A stretch of 64,000 nucleotides of DNA from the NCBI RefSeq assembly GCF_002104515.1, contig NZ_NBOE01000003.1, positions 1-64,000 of the forward strand. The letters run 5' to 3'. The DNA comes from Colwellia polaris (GTDB lineage Bacteria > Pseudomonadota > Gammaproteobacteria > Enterobacterales > Alteromonadaceae). The notes under the pieces are model-generated. The model made no database searches, was not told the DNA's origin, and was given only the letters and a program-made list of their open reading frames with translations. The position numbers and the translations under genes were made by a program. Positions 36,777 through 46,665 of the stretch are shown in pieces; the stretch's first letter is position 1, and every line of letters begins with the position of its first letter.

Positions 36777-38318
36777 TTGCTTAATCATATTTTAATTGTC
36801 GATGAAAGCCGCTTAGTGCGTGAGGCACTTGCTAAAATACTTTGTTCTTGTGGTATTACTAAAACCGCGATTGCGTGTATTGAAAATGCTGATGACGCAT
36901 TAGAATATGCTCAATTTTCAACGATTAGCTTAGTCATTTGTGCTGATAATTTAACTACAGATAACAGCTTAAATTTTCGCGATGAATTAGTTAAAATATT
37001 AAATGTTGAGCAGTTGCCAATTTTAATTCTTTCGAAAAAGCCCTCAAAGGATCAGCCTCAAAACATCAATACTCCATCAGAAAATATAGTGGAGTTAAAT
37101 CATAGCATTACATTAGCCCCTCCTTTTAAAAGACACAGGGTAATTAATGCTTTATTTGAGTTAACGCAAGCCTCTGAATTTGCTAACTGTGCCGAACGAT
37201 CAAATACCGCTGACACACCTGATAAAATGGTAAATATCGAAAAAAATGCTCTGCAAGACCATAAACCTACAATATTGGTTGTTGATGATGAAAGCAGTAA
37301 TATCGATGTTGCCGCCGGAAACCTACGAAGCTTGTATCGTGTTATAGCGGCAAAATCAGGACAACATGCATTAAAAATAGTGGCTAATAACAATCATAAT
37401 ATTAGCCTTATTTTGTTAGATATTATGATGCCAGAAATGGACGGTTATCAAGTATGCAAGAGTCTAAAAGAGTTGGAGAAAAGTGCAAATATTCCAATTA
37501 TATTTCTAAGCGCGAAAGCACTGGTAGAAGATATAAAATATGGTTTTGATCTTGGTGCTGTTGACTACATAACAAAACCATTAAACGGTGATTTACTACG
37601 TGCACGAGTTGCTACCCATATTCGGCTACAACAGCAAAACCTTGCTTTAGCTGCACAAGTAACAACCCTTAAAGAAAATGCTAAACTACGAGAAGATATA
37701 GAAAAAATAACGCATCACGATTTAAAAGCGCCATTGAATAACATTTTATTTGAAACCTACCGTTTGACAGACAAAAGTGCTGCAAAATCGATAAACCGTG
37801 CAGTTAACAATGTGGTCAACATGGTGAATAACTCGCTTAATTTATATAAAATAGAGCAAGGTATTTACAGAGTTATGCCACAAGTAACAAGCCTTAATGT
37901 ATTAATTAATGACGCGATTAATGCTGTAACAACGGTAAGTGATGCTAAAAACATTAGCTTTGAGTTAAGCGGCTTTGATGTTGAGCATAATATTTTGGCC
38001 GAGCCTTTGCTTTGCTTATCTATATTTAATAACTTAATTAAAAATGCGGTAGAAGCCTCACCAAGTAATAAAAATATTACTTTAGCAATAAGACAAAACA
38101 ACCACTTTATCACTTTTCAACTAACTAATTATGGTGTTATACCGGCTGAAATGCGCTCAACACTATTTGAGAAATACAGCAGTTCTAACCACAATACAGG
38201 CATTGGTTTAGGTACATATTCAGCCAAATTAATGACAGAAGCACAGCATGGGGAAATTCATTTTGAAATACTTAATGAAGAAAAAACCCAGTTTACCGTC
38301 AGCTTGCCGCTAGCATAG
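36777..38318 (+). CDS. Response regulator / histidine kinase hybrid with two receiver domains
   Basis: A 513-residue soluble signalling protein. Residues 3-125 form a degenerate receiver: the acidic patch DES is present but the phosphoacceptor position (LVICADNL, residues 52-59) is shifted or lost. Residues 164-285 form a canonical receiver with DD170-171, Asp215 in LLDIMMPEMDG and Lys267 in YITKP. Then come a HisKA helix with the phosphorylatable His314 in THHDLKAPL, an N box NNLIKNAVEA and a G box GIGLGTYSAKL. No sensor or membrane segment is present, so it likely receives phosphate or binds a partner. The start is TTG at 36777, without a strong ribosome site. No cognate partner is adjacent. 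Confidence 0.82.
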   Translation: MLNHILIVDESRLVREALAKILCSCGITKTAIACIENADDALEYAQFSTISLVICADNLTTDNSLNFRDELVKILNVEQLPILILSKKPSKDQPQNINTPSENIVELNHSITLAPPFKRHRVINALFELTQASEFANCAERSNTADTPDKMVNIEKNALQDHKPTILVVDDESSNIDVAAGNLRSLYRVIAAKSGQHALKIVANNNHNISLILLDIMMPEMDGYQVCKSLKELEKSANIPIIFLSAKALVEDIKYGFDLGAVDYITKPLNGDLLRARVATHIRLQQQNLALAAQVTTLKENAKLREDIEKITHHDLKAPLNNILFETYRLTDKSAAKSINRAVNNVVNMVNNSLNLYKIEQGIYRVMPQVTSLNVLINDAINAVTTVSDAKNISFELSGFDVEHNILAEPLLCLSIFNNLIKNAVEASPSNKNITLAIRQNNHFITFQLTNYGVIPAEMRSTLFEKYSSSNHNTGIGLGTYSAKLMTEAQHGEIHFEILNEEKTQFTVSLPLA

Positions 38319-38920
38319 CGAACTAAACATAGCGGACTAAAGAAACCTCTATAATAAAATTTATATCGATATCCTAGCTTACCATTTTTATTTTCCGCTG
38401 CTTCAACGTCTATTTATTGACTAAATTAGGCGAATATACGAGCTAAAATAGTGCTTTCAAGTACGAAAATTAGTCATAATTACTTAGCTACTTAGATTAA
38501 AGTGTTAAATCTGATATCAAAACCGTATAAAAAACTATCAGATAGTTCCTTTATCCAGATTTATATAGAGCTAATAACAAGCTTCTATATAGATTTTTAA
38601 CTTATTTAGCTAAATTTAGCCTTATTATCACAAATATTAAGCATCAATTATGCTGACCATTTTATATTTACAGTGCTTCCCTGCCGTAAAAAGCATAAAT
38701 AAAAGCCAAATCCAGCGGTTTAAATCAGCTGAATTACTTAATTCTTATCACTGACTTAAATAACGAAAATAAACAATATAAATATCCATTTGGTCTACCT
38801 GAATTAAATCTCTTCTTTAATGATAAAATAGCGTTAAAAAAACTTAATGATTTACAGACATAGCTTTAGTTTAAGGTACTGCTATAATGCGCAGCGAATT
38901 TTCTCGTTAGTGGATAAATA
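38319..38920. other. Long AT-rich intergenic region
   Basis: About 600 bp without an open frame of note. A TATAAT box at 38883-38888, about 30 bp before tcdA, is a probable -10 element, but no good -35 is seen at the right distance. No repeat family of this window occurs here, and no terminator was seen after the upstream kinase gene. Confidence 0.5.
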
Positions 38921-39706
38921 ATGTCTGATTATCAATTAAGGTTTGGCGGTATAGCTCGATTATATGGTAATAGCCAAAGTGAAGCACTTCAAAAGGCTCA
39001 CTTTTGTGTTATAGGTATTGGTGGTGTTGGCTCTTGGGTTGCAGAGGCCTTTGCACGTAATGGTATAGGCCAGATAACCTTGATAGATCTTGATGATCTA
39101 TGTATCACTAATATTAATCGACAAATACATGCGCTCACTAGTTCAGTTGGTCAAAGCAAAGTAGATGTAATGCGTGACAGAATTATGCAAATTAATCCTG
39201 AGTGTGTTGTTAATACTATTGAAGATTTTGTGACCCTAGAAAACATGGCTGAAATTATGTCAAATGGTTACGATTATGTTGTTGATGCCATTGACTCGGT
39301 AAATGTTAAGAGTGCGGTTATAGCCCATTGTAAGAGAAATAAAATCCCCCTTATTACTATTGGTGGTGCTGGTGGTCAAATTGATCCAAGCAAAATTGCC
39401 ATTGCAGATTTAAGCCAAACATATCAAGATCCGCTATTAGCTAAAGTGCGAAATCAACTGAGAAGAGAGTACAATTTTCCTAGAAATGTTAAACGTAAAT
39501 TCTCAATTGATGCCGTTTTTTCAACTGAGCAATTACGTTACCCTGATTCAACCGGAAATGTCTGCCACGCTAAACAAGCAACTGATGGCGCAATGCGATT
39601 AGATTGTAGTGGCGGCTTTGGCGCAGCAACACATGTTACCGCAAGTTTTGCTTTTTTCGCTGTAGGTCGAGCGATGGAGAAGTATTTAAAGAAAGCCTTT
39701 AACTAA
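38921..39706 (+). CDS. tcdA: tRNA threonylcarbamoyladenosine dehydratase
   Basis: A 261-residue E1-like enzyme (TcdA, CsdL) that uses ATP to cyclise t6A to ct6A at position 37 of ANN-decoding tRNAs. The nucleotide-binding GIGGVGSW is at 32-39, then the Arg finger region INRQIHAL near 70 and DAIDSVNVK near 127. Cys and basic residues of the C-terminal half are conserved. In E. coli this gene sits beside csdA-csdE and its product interacts with them. Here it faces the fused csdA-csdE gene. Confidence 0.94.
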   Translation: MSDYQLRFGGIARLYGNSQSEALQKAHFCVIGIGGVGSWVAEAFARNGIGQITLIDLDDLCITNINRQIHALTSSVGQSKVDVMRDRIMQINPECVVNTIEDFVTLENMAEIMSNGYDYVVDAIDSVNVKSAVIAHCKRNKIPLITIGGAGGQIDPSKIAIADLSQTYQDPLLAKVRNQLRREYNFPRNVKRKFSIDAVFSTEQLRYPDSTGNVCHAKQATDGAMRLDCSGGFGAATHVTASFAFFAVGRAMEKYLKKAFN

Positions 39707-39797
39707 CATAGACTTGATAGTTAATAGCAGGCCATTAATTTATGCTTTGAGTAATAACTGCGACGTAATAGCTAGAACCTGACATATATTGTCTGTT

Positions 39798-41519
39798 CTA
39801 GCTCTCATTAACTAAGTGATATATTTTTTTAACAATAGCTGAAAGGCCATTCCCTCGAGATGGACTTAAATGCTGTATCAAGCCTAATTCTGAAAAATAA
39901 TTACTCATATTAAAAGTATTAATCTGCGCAGAAGTTTTATGATTAACGGCGGCTAAAACAATGGTTAGAAGTCCTCGAATAACTTTTGCATCGCTGTCAG
40001 CGCTAAATATAAAAGTGCCATTTGGTTGTTGTTTACCCACCAACCAGGCCTTGCTCTCACAACCAGAGATTAAGGTCTGCGCTGTTTTATCTTCTTCAGC
40101 TAAACCTAATTGCTTTTTTCCTAACATCATAATTTCACGATGTTTACTATCCCAACTTTTGGCTTTTGAAAATAAAGCTACAACATGTTTTTCGGTAAAA
40201 TCATTGATGTTCTTTTCAGCCGTATTGATATCGGGAACATGATTATTTTTAGCCACAGTATTAATTGGGTTAATTAAATTAACATTACGAGGAGAGTCAG
40301 ACATGTTAGAACTTAAATTTTTAAGCTCTTGCACTGTAAAGTCAATTTCTTCAAAACTATTATAAGCAGACAAAGATAAGCGTATACAACCATCTAGCTT
40401 TAAATATTGCATTAAAGGCATAGCGCAGTGATGACCCGCTCTAACCGCAATGCCTACACTGTCTAATGCGGTTGCAACATCATGATTATGTTGCCCTGCT
40501 AAGGTAAAAGAAAATACCGGAATATCGGGTATTTTCTCAACAATAAAGCTTAGTCCTTGCACCGTTGACAGTTGCTCAAAACAATAATTTTTTAATTCAC
40601 TCTCGTAGTTGAATAAAGCAAGATGGCTGTACTTTTCAATAAACTCAATCGTAGCTCCCATAGCTACAACACCTGCAATATTGGGTGTGCCTGCTTCAAA
40701 TTTATGGGGTAATTCATTAAACAAAGTTTTTTCGAAGCTAACGGTTTTTATCATTTCACCACCCGCTTGATACGGCTGCATATCATCAAGAAGTGCTTGT
40801 TTTGCATAAAGTACACCGACACCTGTTGGACCATACATTTTATGTGCAGAAAATACATAAAAGTCACAATCTAACTTAATAACATCTACCTTTAGATGAG
40901 CGATCGCCTGCGCACCATCAATTAAAGTTAAAGCTTCGTACTTTCGAGCAATACGTATAACCTTTTCTATCGGGTTAATTTTGCCGATAACATTGGATAT
41001 ATGAGCACAACATACAATTTTTGTTTGCTCGCCGATAACATGTTCAAGTTGTTCAGCATCAATTTGACCGGCAAGTGTTAAAGGTAATATTTTAATTTTA
41101 GCGCCAGTTTGTTCTGCAACTATTTGCCAAGGTACAATATTGGCGTGGTGTTCACTGTAACTCAATACTATTTCATCACCGGGTTTTAAGTTGGCTCTGC
41201 CCCAGCTATTGGCAACCAAATTAATGCTTTCAGTACTTCCTTTAGTCCAAATAATTTCTTTACTTGTTTTAGCATTAATAAAGTTTTTTACACTTTCACG
41301 CGCAGCTTCAAATGCTGACGTAGCTCTAGCGCTTACAGCATGTGAAGCTCTATGAACATTAGCATTGCTTGTTTGATAAAATTGGTTATGACTTTCGATA
41401 ACACAACCAGGCTTTTGAGTAGTTGCAGCATTGTCAAAATACACTAATGGCTGTTCGTTCACTAAACTAGTTAACAGCGGAAATTGTTGACGAAAATCGA
41501 TATAAGAAAAATTTTCCAT
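39798..41519 (-). CDS. Cysteine desulfurase CsdA fused to sulfur acceptor CsdE/SufE
   Basis: One uninterrupted frame with two proteins. The numbers below count from a possible TTG start at 41552; ATG 41519 (residue 12 of that frame) is preferred because the product then aligns with CsdA/SufS N-termini. Residues about 27-412 form a group II (SufS/CsdA) desulfurase: His135 in SEHHAN, Lys238 as PLP lysine in SAHKMYGPTG, and Cys376 as persulfide cysteine in RAGHHCAMPL. A polar linker at 413-452 leads to a SufE domain (453-584), with Cys498 in LISGCESKAWL as the sulfur-accepting residue. In E. coli these are separate genes, csdA and csdE. The fusion faces tcdA, their known partner. Confidence 0.92.
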   Translation of the reverse strand: MENFSYIDFRQQFPLLTSLVNEQPLVYFDNAATTQKPGCVIESHNQFYQTSNANVHRASHAVSARATSAFEAARESVKNFINAKTSKEIIWTKGSTESINLVANSWGRANLKPGDEIVLSYSEHHANIVPWQIVAEQTGAKIKILPLTLAGQIDAEQLEHVIGEQTKIVCCAHISNVIGKINPIEKVIRIARKYEALTLIDGAQAIAHLKVDVIKLDCDFYVFSAHKMYGPTGVGVLYAKQALLDDMQPYQAGGEMIKTVSFEKTLFNELPHKFEAGTPNIAGVVAMGATIEFIEKYSHLALFNYESELKNYCFEQLSTVQGLSFIVEKIPDIPVFSFTLAGQHNHDVATALDSVGIAVRAGHHCAMPLMQYLKLDGCIRLSLSAYNSFEEIDFTVQELKNLSSNMSDSPRNVNLINPINTVAKNNHVPDINTAEKNINDFTEKHVVALFSKAKSWDSKHREIMMLGKKQLGLAEEDKTAQTLISGCESKAWLVGKQQPNGTFIFSADSDAKVIRGLLTIVLAAVNHKTSAQINTFNMSNYFSELGLIQHLSPSRGNGLSAIVKKIYHLVNES

Positions 41520-41679
41520 AAATGTCATAATGATTTCATTAAGTTGCCACAATTATATCCTAACTTCTCACTAATAAAGTTAAAAACTATGCTTATTTAA
41601 TCAAAAAATATTTGAGATATATGAGCAAAAAATAACATTTTGCACTATACCTTATAAGTGTAAATGGAGGAAAAATACT

Positions 41680-41925
41680 ATGGCATTATTTTCATGGTTT
41701 ATTACAAGAAAAAATCTTAACTCCGCCAAAAATAATCAAGCTACATTAAAACAAGAGCTTTTAATTTTTAATAACAACACTATGTGGCCTGTAGCTAAAG
41801 TTAGAAAGAATGTTGTCTTACACAAGCAAGAATATATCAGTTCAACTTTGCAGCAAGGAAATGAAGTTAAATCAAACTCACAGAAGGATTTTCAACACGA
41901 CTTACTCAAACAGCAGGCAAGCTAA
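41680..41925 (+). CDS. Small hypothetical protein
   Basis: An 81-residue frame with a strong ribosome site (TGGAGG, 9 bases before the ATG), the best reason to believe it. The product is basic and Asn/Gln-rich, with a short hydrophobic start (ALFSWFI) and no signal peptide or known domain. It is divergent from the csdA-csdE fusion. Not recognised. Confidence 0.55.
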   Translation: MALFSWFITRKNLNSAKNNQATLKQELLIFNNNTMWPVAKVRKNVVLHKQEYISSTLQQGNEVKSNSQKDFQHDLLKQQAS

Positions 41926-42037
41926 AATATAAAATTAAATACGAGGAAAAACTTAAGCATTAAAATTTAGCCAATGAATAATATGCAAATGTTTAATAAA
42001 TTTAAACTATTCAAATATTCACATGGCTAAATTTTAA

Positions 42038-43474
42038 TTAATCAAATAATGTTGTTTGCAACACTTCAATCGCGTCACTAAGCTCTCCCTGCTCGACTAA
42101 GTCTTGGCTAATATTATAATGGTAACTCGGCATCAAATATTGCCTTGGAGCTAATAGGAATATGCGTTCGTATATTTCTGGAAACGTTAATTCAAAGTAT
42201 TCTAATTTTGTTCGTCGGGCAATGGGTTTAAATGCCTGTACATGACTTGAATAAAAACAAGTATCTGCCTCAAACACACCTACTTGATCGTTAAATTCTC
42301 TTGGCGTAGCCAATTGCCAACCGTTGTTTCCTTGAGATAAAATCGGTGTCGAATCTTTAATTAAATCGCGCCATGGTATTTGAGATAATATATGCTCTCG
42401 CAGAACTTTGCGGTTACCTTGATAATTTTTATCTAATATTACGAGGTTATGGGCAAATGGTGTTTCCTGTGCTTTTTGACATACTTGATGTTGTTTGGAT
42501 AGAGGATACTCATCTAAAAAACCAATAAAGTGGCTGAGTTCATGAACCAAAACATCAATCGTATCATGTTGATCAAGATACATAATTCCGTTATCTACAT
42601 TTGCTGCGCCTTGTTCAACAATTAAACCAATATAACGTGATGATACATCTTTTCGTGTAAGCCATACTCTTGCATTACAGTTAATGTGCTTTGATATTTC
42701 ATTCTGACAATTTATTGTCTTTGATGGGATATATTTAGGTGGCGCTAAACAAATATACTCTGACAACCTATGTTGCTCAAAAGATGAAATTAAAGCGACA
42801 GCATGGCGCAAACCAGCTAAGTTCGTCGCAAATAATTGTACTTCAAATAAACAAGTGGCTGACGATGAACTGCTTCGAGTACCTATTTTTTTCTCTTCTA
42901 AAGTATCATTAAACACTGAATAATGTACAAGCTCACGATAGAAATCAGCATCAGTAGCTTTTGCTAATTGGCTTTTGTACTTATCAATAAAATTCAGATC
43001 ACCTTGATGTAAAGCCAACTTATAAAGTAAGGCTAACGCGTTATCATTGGTTATTATCGGGAGGAGTAAGGGTTTAATCGCAAGATATTGCTGTGATTCA
43101 AAATAGATATTAGCTAACGCTAAACGCGCCTCACTATGTTTTTGTCTGATGGCAGTTTTAAACCAAATTACTGCTGAGCGTTTATTATTTCTACTCAGAA
43201 AATATTCACCCAACTGAAATGCGGTATTTGGGCTTTTATGCGCATGTAGTTGTGCTAAATGCACCCAAGCATTCTTATTACCCGCTGCTCGAAATTGGGC
43301 CAATCGCTCGTCAGTATTAGTTGCCGTAAAGACATGTAAATATTCTAGTATAGAAAGTTCTTGGCTCGTTATCTCAGCACTATTAAGTTTAACTGTGTAG
43401 GTAAAGATCAAAAAAAATAAGCTTAGTAATACCAATATTACTAAGCTTATTATCAGCTTTTTAAAAACATCCAT
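42038..43474 (-). CDS. Membrane-anchored metzincin-like protease with TPR/Sel1 repeats
   Basis: A 478-residue protein with one N-terminal membrane helix (about 7-27), then Sel1/TPR-like helical repeats (about 55-170), then a zinc protease module. HELSHFIGFLDE at 311-322 matches HExxHxxGxxD: His311, Glu312, His315, Asp321. Four to five cysteines in the 208-266 stretch could form disulfides, in keeping with a periplasmic location. The family is not one I recognise. It lies 20 bp downstream of nlpI on the same strand, so the two are almost surely co-transcribed. Because NlpI in E. coli is an adaptor that brings substrates to the protease Prc, partnership is plausible but untested. Confidence 0.75.
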   Translation of the reverse strand: MDVFKKLIISLVILVLLSLFFLIFTYTVKLNSAEITSQELSILEYLHVFTATNTDERLAQFRAAGNKNAWVHLAQLHAHKSPNTAFQLGEYFLSRNNKRSAVIWFKTAIRQKHSEARLALANIYFESQQYLAIKPLLLPIITNDNALALLYKLALHQGDLNFIDKYKSQLAKATDADFYRELVHYSVFNDTLEEKKIGTRSSSSSATCLFEVQLFATNLAGLRHAVALISSFEQHRLSEYICLAPPKYIPSKTINCQNEISKHINCNARVWLTRKDVSSRYIGLIVEQGAANVDNGIMYLDQHDTIDVLVHELSHFIGFLDEYPLSKQHQVCQKAQETPFAHNLVILDKNYQGNRKVLREHILSQIPWRDLIKDSTPILSQGNNGWQLATPREFNDQVGVFEADTCFYSSHVQAFKPIARRTKLEYFELTFPEIYERIFLLAPRQYLMPSYHYNISQDLVEQGELSDAIEVLQTTLFD

Positions 43475-43494
43475 AAATAACTAAAATTCAGTAT

Positions 43495-44412
43495 TTAAAG
43501 TGCACTAGATTGTTGAATGGTTTGTCGCATAAGATCGAGTTCAAGCTTGGCATATCTATGCTCAACGAATTCATATACGTTAGTACTTAAAGCAAGTTTA
43601 AAAAAGTTAAGGGCTGCATAATTATCACCTTGCATTTGGCTGTACTTGCCTAAATAAAAGTACGCTTCACATAAGCGCTCTGTTAAGCCTACATTTGAAT
43701 TAACATTATCCGCTAAAAGACTAATAAAAGTATTTTGGCTCATCTCACCTAAATAAAGCTTAATAACATTTTTAGCCCAAACGCTTTCGCTTATTAATTC
43801 AGCATTTAAGCGTAAGTCGCTCGTCGCTTTTTCTTTATTTATTTCTAGATCTGACAAGTATTGCCATAACACACGGTAAGGATCATTTTGTTGGTATTGC
43901 CTAAATGTTTCAAAGTCAGCAGACGCTAAATTAGGACGGCCTCCATAATAAAGTGCAATTCCACGGTTTAAAAAAGCAAACTCATGATCAGGCGCCAATT
44001 CTATAGCTGAGTCAAAAGCATCGTATGCTTGATTAAATTCTTGAAGCTGTGTGAAGTGAATTCCTAAGAAGTTATAAGCGTCAACCATATCAGGCTTTAA
44101 GGATAAAGCTTGATTAAAGTCAAAACGCGCTAAGGCACGTAACCCTACTTTGTCATATTCAACACCACGTTGATAATACAACTCTGCACGTTGTCCGTCG
44201 CTAATTTCCGCTCGCAGCAACACTTGTGTTAATCGAGCTAAAGCGATTTCATTTTTATAGCTAATCTCAATAGGCTCAGCAATGATCAGATCACCGATTG
44301 CCGATTGCGGATTAGTGTTTGTAGAACAAGCTTGAGTGATCAATAAGCCTGAAACAAGTAATACTTTGGAAAATAAAGTTTTTGAAAATTGAATATTAGG
44401 AAGTAAGCGCAC
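43495..44412 (-). CDS. nlpI: Lipoprotein NlpI
   Basis: A 305-residue outer-membrane lipoprotein with a GTG start at 44412. The signal ends in the lipobox ITQAC with Cys29. Four or so TPR motifs follow, such as AELYYQRGVEYDKVGLRALA and AYNFLGIHFTQLQEFNQAYD, as in E. coli NlpI, an adaptor for the periplasmic protease Prc and for peptidoglycan hydrolases. The pnp-nlpI order is conserved with E. coli. A terminator separates it from pnp, so a separate promoter is expected. The gene after it encodes a membrane protease. Confidence 0.92.
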   Translation of the reverse strand: MRLLPNIQFSKTLFSKVLLVSGLLITQACSTNTNPQSAIGDLIIAEPIEISYKNEIALARLTQVLLRAEISDGQRAELYYQRGVEYDKVGLRALARFDFNQALSLKPDMVDAYNFLGIHFTQLQEFNQAYDAFDSAIELAPDHEFAFLNRGIALYYGGRPNLASADFETFRQYQQNDPYRVLWQYLSDLEINKEKATSDLRLNAELISESVWAKNVIKLYLGEMSQNTFISLLADNVNSNVGLTERLCEAYFYLGKYSQMQGDNYAALNFFKLALSTNVYEFVEHRYAKLELDLMRQTIQQSSAL

Positions 44413-44454
44413 GAAAAACAGAACCCTAGAAAGAATTTATGCTAATGAGTATAT

Positions 44455-44484
44455 AAAAAAGGGAGCAATTAAGCTCCCTTTTTG
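44455..44484 (-). terminator. Terminator between pnp and nlpI
   Basis: GGGAGC and GCTCCC flank AATTAA; on the minus strand the stem is followed by a six-T run. The plus strand also has five T after the stem, but the only active genes here run leftward. Confidence 0.88.
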
Positions 44485-44544
44485 TTTATTAGATATTAGC
44501 AGAAATAAATTCGATTTCCGCTGTACCTATTTATGGTATTAAGT

Positions 44545-46665
44545 TTACTCAGCTGAGTCAGCTTCAGGTGCTGCTGCTGGCTTTTCTACCGCTTCTTTCA
44601 TACTTAAACGTACGCGACCTTGACGGTCAACTTCGAGTACTTTAACTACTACATCTTGACCTTCTGTTAACACGTCGCTTACTGCATTAACACGTTCTTC
44701 AGAGATTTGAGAGATATGTACTAAACCATCTTTACCAGGTAATACGTTAACAAAAGCACCGAAATCAACGATACGTACTACTTTACCCGTGTAAACAGTA
44801 CCCACTTCAATTTCAGCCGTTAGTGCAGTAATACGTGCAATGGCATCTTTAGCTTGTTCGCCATCAGTTGCTGCAATTCTTACTGTACCGTCGTCTTCAA
44901 TTTCAATTGTAGTACCCGTTTCTTCGGTTAATTGACGAATAGTTGCGCCGCCTTTACCAATGATGTCACGGATTTTATCTTGTGGCACTTTCATTGTGTG
45001 GATACGTGGAGCAAATTCAGAGATATCGTTACGATGTCCGCCAATAGCTTCGTCCATTACACTTAAGATATGCGTACGTGCAGCTTTTGCTTGGTTTAAA
45101 GCAAGTTGCATAATTTCTTGTGTAATACCTTCAATTTTAATATCCATTTGAAGTGCAGTAATACCACCCGTAGTACCGGCTACTTTAAAGTCCATGTCGC
45201 CTAAGTGATCTTCGTCACCTAAGATATCTGAAAGAACAACAAAGTTGTCGCCTTCTTTAACAAGACCCATAGCAATACCAGCAACTGAAGCTTTAATTGG
45301 TACACCAGCATCCATAAGTGCTAATGAAGTACCACATACTGAAGCCATTGAAGATGAACCATTTGATTCAGTAATCTCAGAAACTACACGAACTGCATAT
45401 GGGAATTCTTCAGCTGATGGCATAACAGCCAACATGCCACGCTTTGCAAGACGGCCATGGCCAATCTCACGACGCTTTGGAGAACCAACAAAACCAGTTT
45501 CACCAACACAGTATGGAGGAAAGTTGTAATGCAACATGAAGTTGTCTGTTTTCTCACCCATGATAGTATCAAGGCGTTGAGCGTCACGTTGTGTGCCAAG
45601 TGTAGCAGTAACAAGTGCTTGAGTTTCACCACGTGTAAATACAGCAGAACCATGAGTACGAGGTAATACGCCTGTCATAACATCTAACGCGCGAATCATT
45701 TCTGGATCACGGCCATCAATACGCGGAGAACCTTGAGTGATACGACCACGAACAACTGTTTTTTCTAAGTCGTGGAATAAATCTTTTACTTCTTGAACGT
45801 CAACTTCAGCGTCGGCTTCAAGTAATTGCTCAACAACAGCGTTGCGAATTTCAGCAATTTTTTCATAACGAACAGCTTTTTCAGTAATTTGGTAAGCTTC
45901 GTTAACTTGTGCTTCTGAAAGTTCAGCAATTTTAGCAATTAAATCAGCATTTTTAACTGGAGCAGTCCATTCCCATTTAGGGTTGTTAACTTCTGCAGCC
46001 ATTTCTTTAATTGCAGTAATCGCTGTTTGCATTTGCTCATGACCGTATACAACAGCACCAAGCATAACTTCTTCAGATAATACGTCAGCTTCAGACTCAA
46101 CCATTAATACGGCTGAATCTGTACCTGAAACAACTAAGTCTAGTTGTGAAGTAGCTAACTCAGATTGTAACGGGTTAAGAATATATTTGCCGTCAGTATA
46201 ACCAACACGCGCTGCACCAACAGGACCACTAAAAGGCATACCTGAAATAGCTAATGCTGCAGAAGTACCTAATAAAGAAATAATATCTGGGGCAATTTCT
46301 GGGTTAGCAGAAACTACAGTAATAATAACTTGAACTTCGTTTGTAAACCCTTCAGGGAATAATGGACGAATTGGACGGTCAATTAAACGCGCGATTAATG
46401 TTTCTTCTTCTGAAGGACGACCTTCACGTTTGAAGAAACCACCTGGGATTTTACCTGCAGCGTAAGTACGCTCTTGGTAGTTAACCGTTAATGGGAAAAA
46501 GTCTTGACCTGGCTTAGCTTCTTTTTTACCTACAACAGAGACTAATACAGAAGTATCGTCCATGCTTGCCATAACGGCACAAGAGGCTTGACGAGCAATA
46601 ACACCCGTTTCAAGAGTAACGGTATGTTGACCGAACTCAAATGATTTAGTAACTGGTTTGAACAT
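44545..46665 (-). CDS. pnp: Polynucleotide phosphorylase
   Basis: A 706-residue trimeric 3'-to-5' exoribonuclease. Two RNase PH domains (about 1-215 and 310-540) hold the conserved [12 protein letters not shown] and [16 protein letters not shown] loops. The KH domain with [10 protein letters not shown] is near 562-571, and the S1 domain ([18 protein letters not shown]) runs from about 620. Length fits E. coli (711). Expression is likely autoregulated through its long 5' region (46666-47377), as in E. coli. Confidence 0.97.
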   Translation of the reverse strand: MFKPVTKSFEFGQHTVTLETGVIARQASCAVMASMDDTSVLVSVVGKKEAKPGQDFFPLTVNYQERTYAAGKIPGGFFKREGRPSEEETLIARLIDRPIRPLFPEGFTNEVQVIITVVSANPEIAPDIISLLGTSAALAISGMPFSGPVGAARVGYTDGKYILNPLQSELATSQLDLVVSGTDSAVLMVESEADVLSEEVMLGAVVYGHEQMQTAITAIKEMAAEVNNPKWEWTAPVKNADLIAKIAELSEAQVNEAYQITEKAVRYEKIAEIRNAVVEQLLEADAEVDVQEVKDLFHDLEKTVVRGRITQGSPRIDGRDPEMIRALDVMTGVLPRTHGSAVFTRGETQALVTATLGTQRDAQRLDTIMGEKTDNFMLHYNFPPYCVGETGFVGSPKRREIGHGRLAKRGMLAVMPSAEEFPYAVRVVSEITESNGSSSMASVCGTSLALMDAGVPIKASVAGIAMGLVKEGDNFVVLSDILGDEDHLGDMDFKVAGTTGGITALQMDIKIEGITQEIMQLALNQAKAARTHILSVMDEAIGGHRNDISEFAPRIHTMKVPQDKIRDIIGKGGATIRQLTEETGTTIEIEDDGTVRIAATDGEQAKDAIARITALTAEIEVGTVYTGKVVRIVDFGAFVNVLPGKDGLVHISQISEERVNAVSDVLTEGQDVVVKVLEVDRQGRVRLSMKEAVEKPAAAPEADSAE

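Noticed and set aside
37865-38113. An antisense frame within the hybrid kinase gene
   Set aside because: Opposite a conserved HATPase domain, with no start signal.
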